NCBI RefSeq assembly: GCF_000190315.1
Contig: NC_015151.1
Coordinates: 1,488,001 to 1,552,000 of the forward strand
Direction of reading: 5' to 3'
DNA from: Vulcanisaeta moutnovskia 768-28
GTDB lineage: Archaea; Thermoproteota; Thermoprotei; Thermoproteales; Thermocladiaceae
DNA length: 64,000 bases
A program made the translations under genes and the position numbers. Below are positions 8,669 to 17,359 of the stretch, one piece after another. How positions within the stretch are numbered: the first letter of the stretch is position 1; each line of letters begins with the position of its first letter. The notes under the pieces are model-generated. The model made no database searches and was not told the origin of the DNA. It saw only the letters and a program-made list of their open reading frames with translations.

Positions 8669-9790
8669 TTAGACCATTGTTAGGATTATGTACGTGATTA
8701 CTAGGGGCACCGTGGCGTATATACCCGTAATTAGGGAATCGAGTAAGTAACCACACATGAGACCTCCAAGTATGACCGTTGGAAGCATTAATTGCACCAG
8801 GGCCATACCCCCAATTACCTGGGTTGCTATTAGTCTCGTTATGATGAGTATGGCGTCCATGAATGATACCGATATGGCCAGCGATATGTACCCAACCCTC
8901 CTGGAATCCATTATTGTGTTCATTACGTGGGTTAACGATGTAACGGCTATGTTAAGCACATCAGGTCTTCCCATTCCTGTAATGAGTATTGCCCCGGCAT
9001 ACTCATTAATGAAGTTATCAAGCCAATTTCCTGACTGTGCCTGCTCAAGTCTTGGCGTAACCACCGCCCTCATTACCCTATTAATTGCCGTGTGCCTTAT
9101 TTCAATTATCGATCTAACCTTCCCAATGTACCAACCCAGACTTAGGCCTAGGAAGGCTATGGAGAAGACAAGCCATGTTAATGCAATAGACCTAATCACT
9201 ATGTATATAGGTATTGCTGGCACTATGGCAAGTCCCAGGTACTTCATTAATTTATTATCGATGGCTATTAGCCCCGGGTCTAGGCTCCAGCTTAGTAGTG
9301 CTGTTATTGGGGATGCTGAGGCGTAGGTTATTACTAGGTATGTCGTTGGGTCAATGCTTAGGGCCTTGCTTATTAGGGTTATTGTCATGGGCATTATGGC
9401 CAGCGTAATTATTGTGAGTGTGTCTAGGAGTATTACCAGGTCTCTATAATCATTACCTAGCCTTCTCAATGCATCATCGAGTTCCCTAAGGATATAAAGC
9501 ACTGCCATGCTTGGTTCAATACCTAACCTCTCGGCATTGGTCATGACCTCGAGTATATTGCCGAACCCACCCACGTACCTTGTGATGGGTTCATTCATAG
9601 ATAGTGCTGCTCTAGCGATTAATAATCGCCTAATTAGTGAGTAACCGAAGTTAAGCCTTTGGGCCTCATTAATTAATGCATCTATAACCCTACTCACCGG
9701 TTGTGCCAGGAATAATGGGGTTGCGAGGGCTATTAACAAGGTCTCCTCTAGCCTAGCCCTAAACCAGGGCCTAGTGAAGCGTAGACTCAT
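8669..9790 (-). CDS. type IV filament platform protein (TadC/FlaJ-like, T2SSF family)
   Basis: The product is a polytopic inner-membrane platform protein of about 373 residues. Two soluble four-helix stretches (about residues 20-110 and 210-260) alternate with groups of long hydrophobic helices near 120-195, 270-320 and 340-370, as in TadB/TadC and archaeal FlaJ/ArlJ. I chose ATG 9790 (MSLRFTRPW) rather than TTG 9808, because 9790 lies about 25 nt from the TATA box at 9811-9818 and most genes here look leaderless. It is shorter than archaeal FlaJ. The divergent neighbour is a prepilin sharing the same TATA box. This protein and the ATPase at 6043 form the assembly core. Confidence 0.82.
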   Translation of the reverse strand: MSLRFTRPWFRARLEETLLIALATPLFLAQPVSRVIDALINEAQRLNFGYSLIRRLLIARAALSMNEPITRYVGGFGNILEVMTNAERLGIEPSMAVLYILRELDDALRRLGNDYRDLVILLDTLTIITLAIMPMTITLISKALSIDPTTYLVITYASASPITALLSWSLDPGLIAIDNKLMKYLGLAIVPAIPIYIVIRSIALTWLVFSIAFLGLSLGWYIGKVRSIIEIRHTAINRVMRAVVTPRLEQAQSGNWLDNFINEYAGAILITGMGRPDVLNIAVTSLTHVMNTIMDSRRVGYISLAISVSFMDAILIITRLIATQVIGGMALVQLMLPTVILGGLMCGYLLDSLITGIYATVPLVITYIILTMV

Positions 9791-9798
9791 AAGTCTAC
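9781..9798. promoter_or_regulatory. inverted repeat over the start codon of the platform gene
   Basis: gtagact-cata-agtctac is a perfect 7-bp inverted repeat with a 4-nt loop. It covers the ATG of the TadC-like gene (9788-9790). It could be an operator or a hairpin at the very 5' end of a leaderless mRNA. The function is inference. Confidence 0.4.
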
Positions 9799-9810
9799 GT
9801 ATAGGCAATG

Positions 9811-9818
9811 CTTAAAAG
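9811..9818. promoter_or_regulatory. single TATA box shared by two divergent pilus genes
   Basis: cttaaaag reads as cttttaag on the other strand. Its centre is about 26 nt from ATG 9841 (prepilin, plus) and about 25 nt from ATG 9790 (platform protein, minus). No other TATA-like sequence at the right distance is evident in this 50-bp gap, so one box may serve both directions. Confidence 0.5.
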
Positions 9819-9840
9819 TTATATCTTTCATAATTAATTT

Positions 9841-10266
9841 ATGGGTAGTAGGGGTGAATTGTCTCCATTGGTCTCTGTAATAATCGCGGCAGTACTCATA
9901 GTCATTAGTGTGACGCTAATAATGATGTTCTATCACAGTGCTAAGGCCATGGGTCAACATGCTCTCGAGGCGCCGCAGGTCGAGGCCTCAGCCAGTATTA
10001 GTGGGTCTACGGGTATTACAACTATTAATGTTTATAATGCTGGTACGACCCAGTTAACCATTGGTGGGGTTAAGGTTTATGGACCCGGTGGTTCGGTGCT
10101 CAGTTGTTCCTGGAATGGCGTTGGGACTACGGTGGTTGCTGGCGGTAGTTATGGAATTGTGGGTCAATGCAGTGGTGTTAGTCCTGGCTCCACATACACC
10201 ATAGTTATTATGCTCAACTCCACGAGTGGTTCTGTTGCCGAGTCACTCACGGTTACGGCATCCTAA
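9841..10266 (+). CDS. archaeal type IV prepilin-like protein
   Basis: The product has 141 residues with a class III signal. A short basic stretch, GSRGELSPLVS, is followed by about 20 hydrophobic residues (IIAAVLIVISVTLIMMF) and then an extracellular beta-rich domain full of G, S, T and V with two cysteines. The RG followed by (E)LSP pattern is typical of archaeal pilins cut by PibD/EppA-type peptidases, with the hydrophobic helix forming the filament core. No prepilin peptidase gene is in the window. ATG 9841 is 26 nt from the shared TATA box, so the mRNA is probably leaderless. It is likely the filament subunit, or one of the minor pilins, of this island. Confidence 0.82.
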   Translation: MGSRGELSPLVSVIIAAVLIVISVTLIMMFYHSAKAMGQHALEAPQVEASASISGSTGITTINVYNAGTTQLTIGGVKVYGPGGSVLSCSWNGVGTTVVAGGSYGIVGQCSGVSPGSTYTIVIMLNSTSGSVAESLTVTAS

Positions 10267-10319
10267 TAAATACTGATTAGTGGATTATGATTTTAATTTT
10301 GAGGTGAACTTTCCTTTTA

Positions 10320-10525
10320 TTATGTGTTGATTGTTGTTTCGTTGCTGTACTCAATAACCTTAGTTCCGTTGCTGTAGGTTATTACGTATAGTGTGATTGG
10401 TTGGTAATACATGGTATTGTAGTAACCCCACCATGTGATTACTATGCCCTTTACGTATGGCTGTACTAGGAAGTATGGCACTCCATCCGGTAACCACGCA
10501 TGGGGTGCGTCATTGTAAACAACCT
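10320..10525 (-). pseudogene. 3' remnant of an unrecognised surface-type protein gene
   Basis: On the minus strand a frame of about 65 codons is open and reads like real coding sequence, rich in W, Y and T (PHAWLPDGVPYFLVQPY and ITWWGYYNTMYYQPITL), ending at TAA 10320-10322. There is a stop codon just before it and no start codon except an internal methionine. The composition resembles a secreted or surface protein. I read it as the 3' end of a decayed gene beside the prepilin. The family is unknown. Confidence 0.45.
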
Positions 10526-10670
10526 GGCATATTCACTATAGTAAATAGTAATTTGTATCTTAACCTAGATGAAATAATAGATTTATTGATTATATAACCA
10601 TGTTTAGGTGGTTTAGGGTTATTAATTTCTATGGCTAGGTCTGTGAATACACTGGGCCTGCTAGTGTTTC

Positions 10671-10973
10671 CTATTTTTGGCTCTGTATTTTGCCCTGCCA
10701 CCTACTTATTAGTTCGTTTATTTTTCTGGCCATTTCAATGTCGAGTTGCGTTATTCCGCCTTCATCATGCGTGGTGAGCCTCAGTGTTAGGTGTTTCCAG
10801 GTTATGATCATGTCCGGGTGGTGTTCCTCCGCCTCGGCTATTTGGGCTAATTCGTTTATGAAGTTTATGCAGTCCATGAATTCCTTGAACTCCAACTCCC
10901 TGACTATGTAGTTACCCTCCAGTCTCCAGCCCTGTGGTAGGGACTTAATGACCTCCTCCCTGGTGAGCGGCAT
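10671..10973 (-). CDS. phhB: pterin-4a-carbinolamine dehydratase family protein
   Basis: The 100-residue product matches the PCD/DCoH family in length and motif. The active-site signature is EEHHPDMIITWKHLTLRL followed by THDEGGITQLD, giving the EHHPD, W/H and terminal D positions. Members dehydrate 4a-hydroxytetrahydropterins. In archaea without aromatic amino-acid hydroxylases they are linked to pterin or molybdopterin metabolism. ATG 10973 begins MPLTREEV, the normal family start. It stands alone between the gene remnant and the coiled-coil gene. Confidence 0.9.
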   Translation of the reverse strand: MPLTREEVIKSLPQGWRLEGNYIVRELEFKEFMDCINFINELAQIAEAEEHHPDMIITWKHLTLRLTTHDEGGITQLDIEMARKINELISRWQGKIQSQK

Positions 10974-11145
10974 ATGGCTTTGGTGTGTATTACTTATTAA
11001 GTATTGGGTCTTTATTCACGTGTTGTGGTAATGCCTAGTCCCGCGCCTCATGAGCCTGCTTGAGGTGGTCATGGGCTTGCTGGGTATGCGTGTATTCGCC
11101 TTATGGCGGTGGGTTTTTATTTTTAGTTGAGGAAATTATTAGTGA

Positions 11146-11907
11146 ATGTCTCTTAGGGATGAGTTTTTGCGTTTGTTGAGGGAGGATGAGGTTTTTAGGC
11201 TTGCTGTTATTGGGCTTTTGGGTATCTCGGATATTCAATCTACCCTTAGGCAGTTGGTTGATGCTGTGGGTGGTTTGGCTAGGAATCAGTCAGTGATGAT
11301 GGAAACCCTGAACAAGGTCCTTGAGACAATACAAAGACTCACGGAAAACCAGGAAAAACTTTGGGAGGAGGATAATAGGATTTGGAGGGAGGTCAATGCA
11401 CTGAGGGAGGTGCAAAGCAAGATACTCGAGGAAAACAACAAGATCTGGCAGGAAATCAAGAAACTCATCGAGAACCAAGAGAAAATGTGGCAGGAAATTA
11501 GGGGACTTAGGAGGGATGTTAATGTCATTAGGAAGACCCTGGATAATATAACGGCATCCATTGATGAGGAAGCCAATGACGTTGTTACGCACCTACTTAG
11601 GGATAGAGGTGTTAACCTGAGGACTGATAGAGTTACCCTCAACTTAAGGTTTGAGTTTGATGTTTACGGTACCAATGGTCAGTTGACAATTATTGGTGAA
11701 GCGAAGAGTAGGGTTGGCCCTAGGCTCATTGCCAGGTTTGATGAGAAGGTTAATAGAGCTGTGGCTTTATTCCCTAGTAAGTTCCCTGGAAAGGTCATTA
11801 AGGTCATCTACTGCCTAAGGGCCATGCCAGGTGCCATTGAGGAGGCTGAGAGGAGGGGTATTTGGCTTATTGAGAGTATGAGGGAGAGGACGAGACCTAG
11901 TTTTTGA
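11146..11907 (+). CDS. coiled-coil protein with a PD-(D/E)XK nuclease-like C-terminal domain
   Basis: The product has 253 residues. Residues about 40-140 are a long coiled coil with near-repeated units such as ENQEKLWEE, EENNKIWQE and ENQEKMWQE. The C-terminal 110 residues hold a restriction-endonuclease-like core, with FEFDVYG (catalytic Asp) and then IIGEAKSR (E-x-K). This layout is common in crenarchaeal hypothetical families of the DUF3782 type, often present in many copies. ATG 11146 is 26 nt after a TATA-like tttttattttt. Whether it cuts DNA is unknown; the catalytic D and ExK residues are intact. Confidence 0.75.
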   Translation: MSLRDEFLRLLREDEVFRLAVIGLLGISDIQSTLRQLVDAVGGLARNQSVMMETLNKVLETIQRLTENQEKLWEEDNRIWREVNALREVQSKILEENNKIWQEIKKLIENQEKMWQEIRGLRRDVNVIRKTLDNITASIDEEANDVVTHLLRDRGVNLRTDRVTLNLRFEFDVYGTNGQLTIIGEAKSRVGPRLIARFDEKVNRAVALFPSKFPGKVIKVIYCLRAMPGAIEEAERRGIWLIESMRERTRPSF

Positions 11908-11921
11908 ATTGTCTTAGCTTA

Positions 11922-13040
11922 TTACTCCTCGGGTAGGAACCTCCTTACCACGGCGTAGTACAGGGTTATTGTGAATATTGCCGTGAATGCCAGTGTTGAT
12001 AGGAGCATTGTGTACATGGCAATTAGGGGCAGCGGTATTAATGTATTTAGTAGTTGGGTTATTGGTATGCCTGAACCACCGCTTATGAATAGGTATGGGT
12101 ACCTGGAGCCATCATTCACGTACTCCATGAGTATGAGTATTGCCTCGGCGAGGAAACCTGTGCTAATTACTACCGGCCTAACAACTCTTCCCTGCATGAC
12201 TGCGTAGAAGGCGTATAGGGCAGTAATACCCAGGGCTATGGTTAGGGCTACCGCGGCGTAAAAGGCTGGGTAGAACATGACCGAGCTAGGGTCATAACCA
12301 AGTAATGGCCCCGCAATGTTACTGGCTATGTATGGGTCGTACCTCCCAAGGACTGTGAAGTAGTAGGCCCCGGCAATTGCCTGTGGTACGAGTAGGATTA
12401 AGCCCGTGCCGAGGGCAATACTTATGCCCTTAATGCTTAGGTTCCTCCTCGTGGTCAGTACTGAGGCTATTACGAAGGCACCAATGTCCATAGCCCCAAT
12501 GAGCGTATGCACAATAAGCGGTGGGTATACTGGGTTTGAGAATACGGTCAGTGGGTTGAAGTTCGTCGTAACGTACTGCGGGTAGTCAAGACCTGCGAAT
12601 AGGTACCTGAAGCCTATGGGTACGAGTAGTACGGATATAGCCAGCGGTAAGCCAATTAGGCTGTGAGTCCTTGGACTGACCCTACCCCAGAGGTGCCAGT
12701 AAATGGCTATGAACGGTATACTCACGAGTATCCCCACCAAGGCAATGGCCACTGGGTAGAAGTAGACCCTAGTGAATATCGCGGTCATTGATGGGAATAG
12801 GCCGGCCATGAAAACCGTGAGAATAGTACCCCAGACACCGCCAAATAGCTCCGTAACAACCATTAGTCTGAACATGCTTTTGGCCACGGACTCAAGGCTC
12901 GGGTCCTGACGCAGGTAGGCCAGGTACCTGGTTATTACCGTGAGTACTGTAGCCCCAATAATCACGTTAACGAAGACTAAGTGCATCTCTAGGGCGAAGC
13001 CTAACACGGCGAATGATAGTAAGGCTAGGTAATTACTCAT
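11922..13040 (-). CDS. cytochrome bd-family oxygen reductase, CydA'-type second subunit
   Basis: The true start is probably ATG 13040 (MSNYLALLSF), which overlaps the cydA stop by 8 bp; the longer open frame would run into cydA. The 372-residue product has nine or so membrane helices. The N-terminal helix LEMHLVFVNVIIGATVL carries a histidine where CydA has its haem ligand. It therefore looks like a second CydA copy rather than CydB. Such CydAA' pairs are known from archaea such as Caldivirga. The complex would take electrons from quinol and reduce oxygen at the membrane. Confidence 0.78.
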   Translation of the reverse strand: MSNYLALLSFAVLGFALEMHLVFVNVIIGATVLTVITRYLAYLRQDPSLESVAKSMFRLMVVTELFGGVWGTILTVFMAGLFPSMTAIFTRVYFYPVAIALVGILVSIPFIAIYWHLWGRVSPRTHSLIGLPLAISVLLVPIGFRYLFAGLDYPQYVTTNFNPLTVFSNPVYPPLIVHTLIGAMDIGAFVIASVLTTRRNLSIKGISIALGTGLILLVPQAIAGAYYFTVLGRYDPYIASNIAGPLLGYDPSSVMFYPAFYAAVALTIALGITALYAFYAVMQGRVVRPVVISTGFLAEAILILMEYVNDGSRYPYLFISGGSGIPITQLLNTLIPLPLIAMYTMLLSTLAFTAIFTITLYYAVVRRFLPEE

Positions 13041-14691
13041 GTCCACCCACCTCAACCAACCCCCTAATCCTATCCAGTAGACTTGGCCTTGTGGCCACGT
13101 AGTACATGGCCAGGACCCCCACAATCGCTATAGCGAGTAGTATGGCAACCACGAAGGCCACGAAACCCGGCGTTATGGCATCACCGGTGATCACCTCGTT
13201 AGTCGTTATTAATCCATACACAGTCCACGGTTGTCGACCTATCTCCCTAGCGGCCCAGCCGGCAGTGGCTGCTATCGCCGATAGTACGGCCATTACCGAG
13301 GCTAGGAATGGCATTACGTTGTCGGCACCTATTAATACACTGAGTATTTCATTGTTTATGAAGTCTGTTATTGTGGATAGTACGGGTACCCTGACGAGGT
13401 ATGTGAATAGGACAAGTACTGAGGCTATTGCGAGTAGTATGCCGGCTCCAATCATTGTGTAGTAAAACGCACTCACCAATGGTGCCAGTGGTTCCATGGA
13501 GAGGACGGCAGCTTCACAGTTTTGGCTCAGCATCACGTTAATCAGGGGACCGAGGTAACCAAGCATACCTGGATCAAGCTTGCTGTAGAGCTCGCCGAAG
13601 GTTAAGTTGCCCAATGACCTGCACTGACTCATGTAGTACTGAAAACCATAGAGTGGGTGATATGGGTTGCCATAGGCAAACAGCGCCTCCAGTGGATCGT
13701 AGTACTCATAACCATAGATGCCCGACCCACCGGTTAATGCGGTGAATGCTGTGAACTTGAGTGGTTGGTAGGTAACAACGTCATCACCCATGAAGTGCCC
13801 AAGCACTATGGGCTCCACCAGGAGTACTATGGTGAGTATCCAGAGGAGTGGCTTCAGTAGCTTTATGTACTTATCGTCGTGGGTCCTGAAGTACCTTATT
13901 GATATGGCCAGGGCCACTGCGCCAACGCCGATTGCGTAGGCCGCGAGTAATGTGTGTAGTGTGGTCACTATGGCGTCTGGGTTTATCATTGGTAGCCATG
14001 GGTTGTTGAAGTACGTACCCACCAATGACGTGAAGTTCACACTCGTTAGCGCCAGTGAACCAGCACCATCAACTGTGTAGTGTAGAAGTAGTGCAGCTAG
14101 GTTTAATGTTGCGGTTAGGTTTGCGGCGTCTGGACCGTAGGTTGGCAAGAATGGGTATAGTGAGTGTGGTATTTCACCCATTCCCCAGGGCACGTTCATC
14201 CATGCATTTGCCGTGATTATGAAATAACCTGATAACGAACCTAGGAACCACGCAGTAATTAATACGCTGAGTGTGTACCTGGCTCTCCATCTGCCGATGG
14301 CCACCATGAAGAGGACCACGAGGACTGCCTCGCCTATGAAGGCTATGGTGGCTTCGTAGAGGAGTGGGATGAAGGCTGAGGAGGAGAAGAGTAGTATGCT
14401 AGTTGGCCAGATATCCAGTAGGCCGAACTCCACTATGGTGCCTGTGACGGCGCCGAGGGCGAAGTTCACGGCCCAAACCATGGTCAGGGTCTTGGAGTAG
14501 TTGATGAATAATGCGTCTCCGGTCCTGTACCAAGTGATGAGCCAGGCAAGTATGGCCAGTGGGAAGCCCAGTGTGAATGATACGAAGACTGCGTGTAGGT
14601 AAATGCCGATTATGGTCATGACCATTGCGTTATTAACGTTGGCGCTATGTACGTAAATCTCATTGAGTACTCCCAGTGCTGAGTTAGTCAT
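13033..14691 (-). CDS. cydA: cytochrome bd-family quinol:oxygen reductase subunit I
   Basis: The 552-residue subunit I has the helix-1 histidine (IIGIYLHAVFVSFTLG), an FGLLDIWPTS region, a long periplasmic section (about residues 300-400) in the Q-loop position, and the conserved REIGRQPWTVYGLITT motif near residue 480. These mark the CydA family. It is first in a two-gene unit with the CydA'-type subunit, overlapping by 8 bp. ATG 14691 begins MTNSALGVLNEIY. No CydB gene or cydCD is in the window, which supports a CydAA' enzyme. The haem content cannot be read from sequence. Confidence 0.88.
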   Translation of the reverse strand: MTNSALGVLNEIYVHSANVNNAMVMTIIGIYLHAVFVSFTLGFPLAILAWLITWYRTGDALFINYSKTLTMVWAVNFALGAVTGTIVEFGLLDIWPTSILLFSSSAFIPLLYEATIAFIGEAVLVVLFMVAIGRWRARYTLSVLITAWFLGSLSGYFIITANAWMNVPWGMGEIPHSLYPFLPTYGPDAANLTATLNLAALLLHYTVDGAGSLALTSVNFTSLVGTYFNNPWLPMINPDAIVTTLHTLLAAYAIGVGAVALAISIRYFRTHDDKYIKLLKPLLWILTIVLLVEPIVLGHFMGDDVVTYQPLKFTAFTALTGGSGIYGYEYYDPLEALFAYGNPYHPLYGFQYYMSQCRSLGNLTFGELYSKLDPGMLGYLGPLINVMLSQNCEAAVLSMEPLAPLVSAFYYTMIGAGILLAIASVLVLFTYLVRVPVLSTITDFINNEILSVLIGADNVMPFLASVMAVLSAIAATAGWAAREIGRQPWTVYGLITTNEVITGDAITPGFVAFVVAILLAIAIVGVLAMYYVATRPSLLDRIRGLVEVGGHE

Positions 14692-14838
14692 TTAGGTCAT
14701 GGTATTACCCAAGCCCCTAATTAAAAATGCTTAAGTATCGGTTGTTCATTGTGGTTTGTGATTTCCAGTTAAATTCACTGGCGTTGAGGCATGGGTTTAT
14801 TTATTATTCAATTGCATTCAGTTGAATTATGACATGGC

Positions 14839-15819
14839 GTGACCCCAGCAAAAGTTTTTCTCTACCTAGGCTATGTATTACCCGTGAATTACTGGCTTGT
14901 CATTGTGAGGGAGAGGGTCTTCATGGGCATTGTCGAGACGGGCCTATTTGGTTGCCGTGATCCGGAGTGCGGCCTGCTAATGACTAGGGTCAAGCCCGGC
15001 ACCCGCCTAGTGCTCTTCGTAAGTGGCTTCGACTGTAAGTCCTACTGTAAGTCCTTCGTAGGGATTTTCGAAGCTGTTAATGATTGGGTTAAGGCTAGTA
15101 AGAAGTTGAATGATTGGTCCCACATGGTTGAGGTCAAGCCGATAGCCCTGGGTAGGGTTGAGCTCGGCAGCATAGCCGGCAAACTATCGTTCATTAGGGG
15201 TAGGAGGAGCATTACCGAGGCCCTACACTCCGTGGATCCATCCAACCCCAGGGCTATGCCCATGCCCGTTGAGGATGCGGAGTTGATAATTAATGAATTG
15301 AGGAGACAGGCGGTGCCTAAGCCCGTGATTGAGATTTGGGGAACCCCGAAGGGCGGCGCTGAGAGGGTGGTTGGTGGGGCAGGTGCTGAGGTTAGATTAG
15401 CGACTCAGGGCATTAATGAGGCGGTGGCGTTGTTGATGGAGGTAGCCCAATTGTTTGGTTATTACCCAGTAAGTAATGTGGATGCGGGTGAGTATAGGCT
15501 TGACCTTGCCTGGTGGGGTAATGAGGATGAGTATAGGGATGGATTGGCGCCATTAGCCGTCTTTGAGGTTGTTGATAATCCTGAGCAGGCATTGGCTAGG
15601 CTTAAGCACGCGAGGGATAGGTGGAGAGGCGTTAAGTTGTATGCCGTGGTTAGGGATGAGAATGCCGGGAAGGAGCTTGAGAGGACCTTGAGGGGCTCAT
15701 TCCATGAGCTTAGGAGGAGGGTTAAGGTATTATCACTGGGTGGGTTGAGGGATTTCGTCAAGGACCTCAGGAGGCATGGTGAGTTGGTTAGGGAATTCGT
15801 GATGCTAGATAAGGATTAA
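14839..15819 (+). CDS. EVE-like domain fused to a restriction-nuclease-like domain
   Basis: The product has up to 326 residues from GTG 14839; GTG 14884 (MNYWLVIV) is an alternative start. Residues about 16-140 resemble an EVE/PUA-like module: NYWLVIVRERV, then MGIVETGLFG and VKPGTRLVLFVSG. These domains bind modified bases. Residues about 200-320 resemble a PD-(D/E)XK fold: EYRLDLAWW, LAVFEVVD and then ALARLKHARDRWRGVKLYAVV. The expected E-x-K is E-V-V here, so the catalytic lysine is displaced or lost. EVE plus nuclease architecture suggests modification-dependent restriction; that is inference. Two other defence-type genes follow within 3 kb. Confidence 0.55.
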   Translation: MTPAKVFLYLGYVLPVNYWLVIVRERVFMGIVETGLFGCRDPECGLLMTRVKPGTRLVLFVSGFDCKSYCKSFVGIFEAVNDWVKASKKLNDWSHMVEVKPIALGRVELGSIAGKLSFIRGRRSITEALHSVDPSNPRAMPMPVEDAELIINELRRQAVPKPVIEIWGTPKGGAERVVGGAGAEVRLATQGINEAVALLMEVAQLFGYYPVSNVDAGEYRLDLAWWGNEDEYRDGLAPLAVFEVVDNPEQALARLKHARDRWRGVKLYAVVRDENAGKELERTLRGSFHELRRRVKVLSLGGLRDFVKDLRRHGELVREFVMLDKD

Positions 15820-15895
15820 GCCGCGTTGTTACCTGGTCTAAATAACCTATTGCGGGTGCGGTAATACTTATATATCGCCCTAATCGATTAATAAC

Positions 15896-17185
15896 GTGGC
15901 TGGGCAGGCAGTTGCTGAGGGGGTTAATGTTAGGGCCATGGTTGGTGGTATGCTTGGTTGGATGGTTGATGTCTTTGACCTAACCCTGGTCCTATTCATA
16001 GCCTCGGTACTGGGCATGTACTTCTTCCCACCAACAAGCCTAGTCGCCAGGCTCCTCTTCGTATTCGCCTCCTACTCACTGACCCTGCTCGCCAGGCCCC
16101 TGGGCGGTATAATATTTGGCCACATAGCCGACAGAATTGGTAGGAGGCTAACGATGATGGTCACGTTGATAGGCTTAGGCATATCCTCAGCCCTAACCGG
16201 TGCATTACCGACCTACCAACAAATTGGGTTAATGGCCACCGCACTCTTCGTGTTGCTTAGGCTCTTGGTTGGCGTGTTCGTCGGTGGTGAGGTGAGCGGC
16301 TCACACCTGGTGGCTATTGAGAGTTCGTCACCCAGGTATAGGGGCTTGGTCAGCGGCGTGATTGAAAGTGGTTATTACTGGGGCTACGCACTTGCAGCAT
16401 TCACCTTCGCCTCGCTAAGGGATTACTTTGGGACCAAGGCCTTCGTGGCCTATGGCTGGAGGTATGCCTTCCTCGTCGGCTTCGCGGTCGCCGTAATAGG
16501 CGTCCTACTGAGGCTAACAGTTGATGAACCGAGCATATACAGGGAACTGAAAAGGGCGGGCAAGGTGTCCAAGGCACCCGTTATTGAGTTCTTCAGTAGG
16601 GGCTACCGCGATGCTTTGATAGCCCTACTTCTACTCGCCGGAATCTTCTGGGTTGCCTACGCAACTCTCGGCTTTCTACCAACCTACCTAGGAACCTTCC
16701 TAAGGATTCCCCTATCCACGGTGTTCTGGGGACTGACCTACGCATCGCTCATTGGTGGTGTGATAACGATAATTGGTGGAGTATTGAGTAATGTCACGAA
16801 GAGGAAGTACGCATTCCTATACTACTCATTAATAGGTATTATACTCGCCTACCCACTAACGGCGATTTTGAGGAGTTCCTTCCTAACCCTCGTGGTTTCG
16901 GCGGGTATCCTAACCAGCGTCATTGGCACTGGCGGTGTCATGCTTGCTTACCTAGCCGAGCTATTCCCGACACGATTTAGGGGCTCGGCAATAGGCTTCC
17001 TATGGAATATGGCCTCCATAGGCGCAACGGCAGCCCTACTCACAGCCCCATTCTGGCTTAGGCTAGGCCTCGTGGTTGGCTACTCGGTAATGCTCATTGT
17101 TGGGTTTGTAATAGCGATAATAGGCACCGTAATAACCCGCGATAACACGGGCATTGAGTTAAGGAAGCTCGATGAAGTCTCGTAA
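15896..17185 (+). CDS. MFS transporter, metabolite:H+ symporter (MHS) type
   Basis: This 429-residue, 12-helix major facilitator belongs to the sugar-porter-like MHS group. It has GGMLGWMVDVFDL in helix 1, RPLGGIIFGHIADRIGRR (the MFS loop 2-3 signature) and GVFVGGEVSGSHLVAIES. The start is GTG 15896, 26 nt after the TATA box acttatatatc. It is a single-gene unit. The substrate is unknown; relatives carry small carboxylates or sugars. A closely similar carrier is encoded at 37.6-38.8 kb and a decayed one at 61.9-62.8 kb. Confidence 0.9.
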   Translation: MAGQAVAEGVNVRAMVGGMLGWMVDVFDLTLVLFIASVLGMYFFPPTSLVARLLFVFASYSLTLLARPLGGIIFGHIADRIGRRLTMMVTLIGLGISSALTGALPTYQQIGLMATALFVLLRLLVGVFVGGEVSGSHLVAIESSSPRYRGLVSGVIESGYYWGYALAAFTFASLRDYFGTKAFVAYGWRYAFLVGFAVAVIGVLLRLTVDEPSIYRELKRAGKVSKAPVIEFFSRGYRDALIALLLLAGIFWVAYATLGFLPTYLGTFLRIPLSTVFWGLTYASLIGGVITIIGGVLSNVTKRKYAFLYYSLIGIILAYPLTAILRSSFLTLVVSAGILTSVIGTGGVMLAYLAELFPTRFRGSAIGFLWNMASIGATAALLTAPFWLRLGLVVGYSVMLIVGFVIAIIGTVITRDNTGIELRKLDEVS

Positions 17186-17359
17186 ACCAGGCATGAGGGT
17201 TGTCTTAAAGTCATCGAGGTCTCGTGCCCATTTTAGTAATAATTAACTAATGGTGATTTCAATTTCTCTAGGCCAAGAACCCTAATTGACCATCACACGG
17301 CCTAACCACCTTGGAGATTTCTCGTCATACTTAAGTAGGGTAACCTATAATTACAATTA

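Noticed and set aside
10510-10701. Minus-strand 63-codon frame
   Set aside because: It crosses the start of the gene remnant in another frame and has no family resemblance.
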